Assembly: GCA_025331565.1 (NCBI GenBank)
Contig: JAFREQ010000030.1
Coordinates: forward strand, 7,438,501 to 7,502,500
DNA: 64,000 nt
Origin: Holacanthus passer
Lineage: Eukaryota; Chordata; Actinopteri; Pomacanthidae
Direction of reading: 5' to 3'
Shown here: in pieces, positions 63,165 through 64,000 of the stretch
Numbering within the stretch: position 1 is the first letter of the stretch
Layout: each line of letters begins with the position of its first letter
Notes under the pieces: generated by a model
Told to the model about the DNA's origin: nothing
Seen by the model: the letters and a program-made list of their open reading frames with translations, nothing else
Databases searched by the model: none
Position numbers and translations under genes: made by a program

Positions 63165-64000
63165 ACAGAGAGCAGTTCACACCATATATTACAGTAAAGT
63201 CCAGTATTAACAATCCCACTCCCTTCCTGCCATTCAAACCCTTTTTGACTTATGACCTGTGTGTGTGCATGTGTGTGTAAGTGTGTCTATGTGAGATGAA
63301 GAGAGAGAGAGATGGAGGGAGAGAGAATGCGACCATATAGGAGGGAAATGGGGTACTGGGTGTGTCAGCTGCTTAGATAACACAATAGCATGTGTGAATT
63401 TGTGTGTACATAGTGTACTTGCTGCATTAGAAAGTGATTGGTGTCTATTCAAAATGTGGAAATGTTCGCAGTTACAGTTGCTGATATTATATTATAAAAA
63501 TATAATATAAAAATCACTTGATTGGTGTCATTGGTTCAAGAAAATAGTGAAACCAATCCTCCATATTCTGACTTTAGAAAACAAATGGCAGATTGGATAA
63601 AATTACATTTAAACTCAAGTTTAATCTGAAATGAAATTGTAAAAAAAATGTTTTGTTCATTGAGGTATGAATGGACAGATGTGGTACGAAGAGTAGTCAA
63701 TTTAATTTCATAAAAATTGTTTCTACACAGCAGATACGATGAAGATATAATACAAAATGCAGTTGCTAGATGACTTTTAATAAGCTTCATGAGTCAGACA
63801 CTGGCATTGAAATCAGAACAAGCAGCCACTTAAAGGGCATTACTGCAGGCAGGAGGGTTGACGACTGAGCTGGTTGGTTCTTCTGTCTAACACTTTGGTG
63901 CAGAGCAAATTTACTTAAGATAGCATTCAAAAATTTTCATTTAAATAAATGTTTGTTAAATCACTATCAGTCGTTGATTGAGGTAACACAGTGTTGAATT

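Larger units (their letters stand above)
58361..64000. other. intergenic sequence downstream of vegfc
   Basis: No gene is supported. It contains a repeat copy at 59336-59600, poly(A)27 at 59692-59718, and microsatellites at 60604-60633 (CA), 61295-61358 (GT, interrupted), 62298-62315 (CT) and 63107-63162 (GT then GA). Long ORFs at 60488, 61065, 61139, 62986 and 63071 run through these tracts. Confidence 0.6.

Noticed and set aside
1..64000. CRISPR arrays, bacterial operons, tRNA or rRNA genes
   Set aside because: No regular spaced repeats with unique spacers, no ribosome-binding-site-led gene clusters, and no cloverleaf or rRNA sequence was recognised.

Overview
This is vertebrate nuclear DNA, almost certainly from a teleost fish. 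It is AT-rich and intron-dominated, full of (CA)n, (GA)n and (TA)n microsatellites, and carries fossils of repeat families common in fish: CR1/L2/Rex-like LINEs, an L1/Tx1-like LINE, a Penelope-like element, a Tc1 transposon and a hAT-type element. There is no bacterial gene organisation.

One host gene is supported: vegfc (vascular endothelial growth factor C) on the + strand. Six coding exons, equivalent to exons 2-7 of the vertebrate gene, lie at 31325-31568, 32928-33118, 44243-44382, 48206-48348, 53490-53814 and 57719-57827. Every junction has GT/AG ends and the phases agree. Together they encode 383 residues: the end of the N-terminal propeptide, the complete cystine-knot VEGF homology domain, and the Cys-rich C-terminal (silk-homology) propeptide, followed by a stop and a 3' UTR with a poly(A) signal at 58333. 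Exon 1 (signal peptide) and the promoter were not found and are probably upstream of the window, which would make 1-31324 mostly or wholly intron 1.

Layout. 1-31.3 kb: presumed intron 1 or 5' flank, holding a hAT-like element (1.9-2.6 kb), LINE fossils (5.7-7.3, 10.6-11, 14.6-15.4, 15.8-18.6, 22.6-22.9 kb), a Tc1 remnant split by a nested insertion (9.5-10.5 kb) and a Penelope-like element (28.3-29.2 kb). 31.3-57.8 kb: vegfc. Its 11-kb intron 3 holds an L2-like fragment, a long decayed LINE (34.4-36.8 kb) and a LINE ORF1 fossil with a GDS esterase motif (41.5-42.1 kb). Intron 6 has an unexplained 186-codon ORF. 57.8-64 kb: 3' UTR, then intergenic repeats.

I see no RNA gene, CRISPR array or novel multi-gene system. 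The most unusual points are a perfect 28-bp palindrome, a fold-back insertion inside an interspersed repeat, the nested Tc1, the intronic ORF, and a proline-rich insert in the vegfc propeptide. Repeat family names come from remembered consensus patterns and were not searched.
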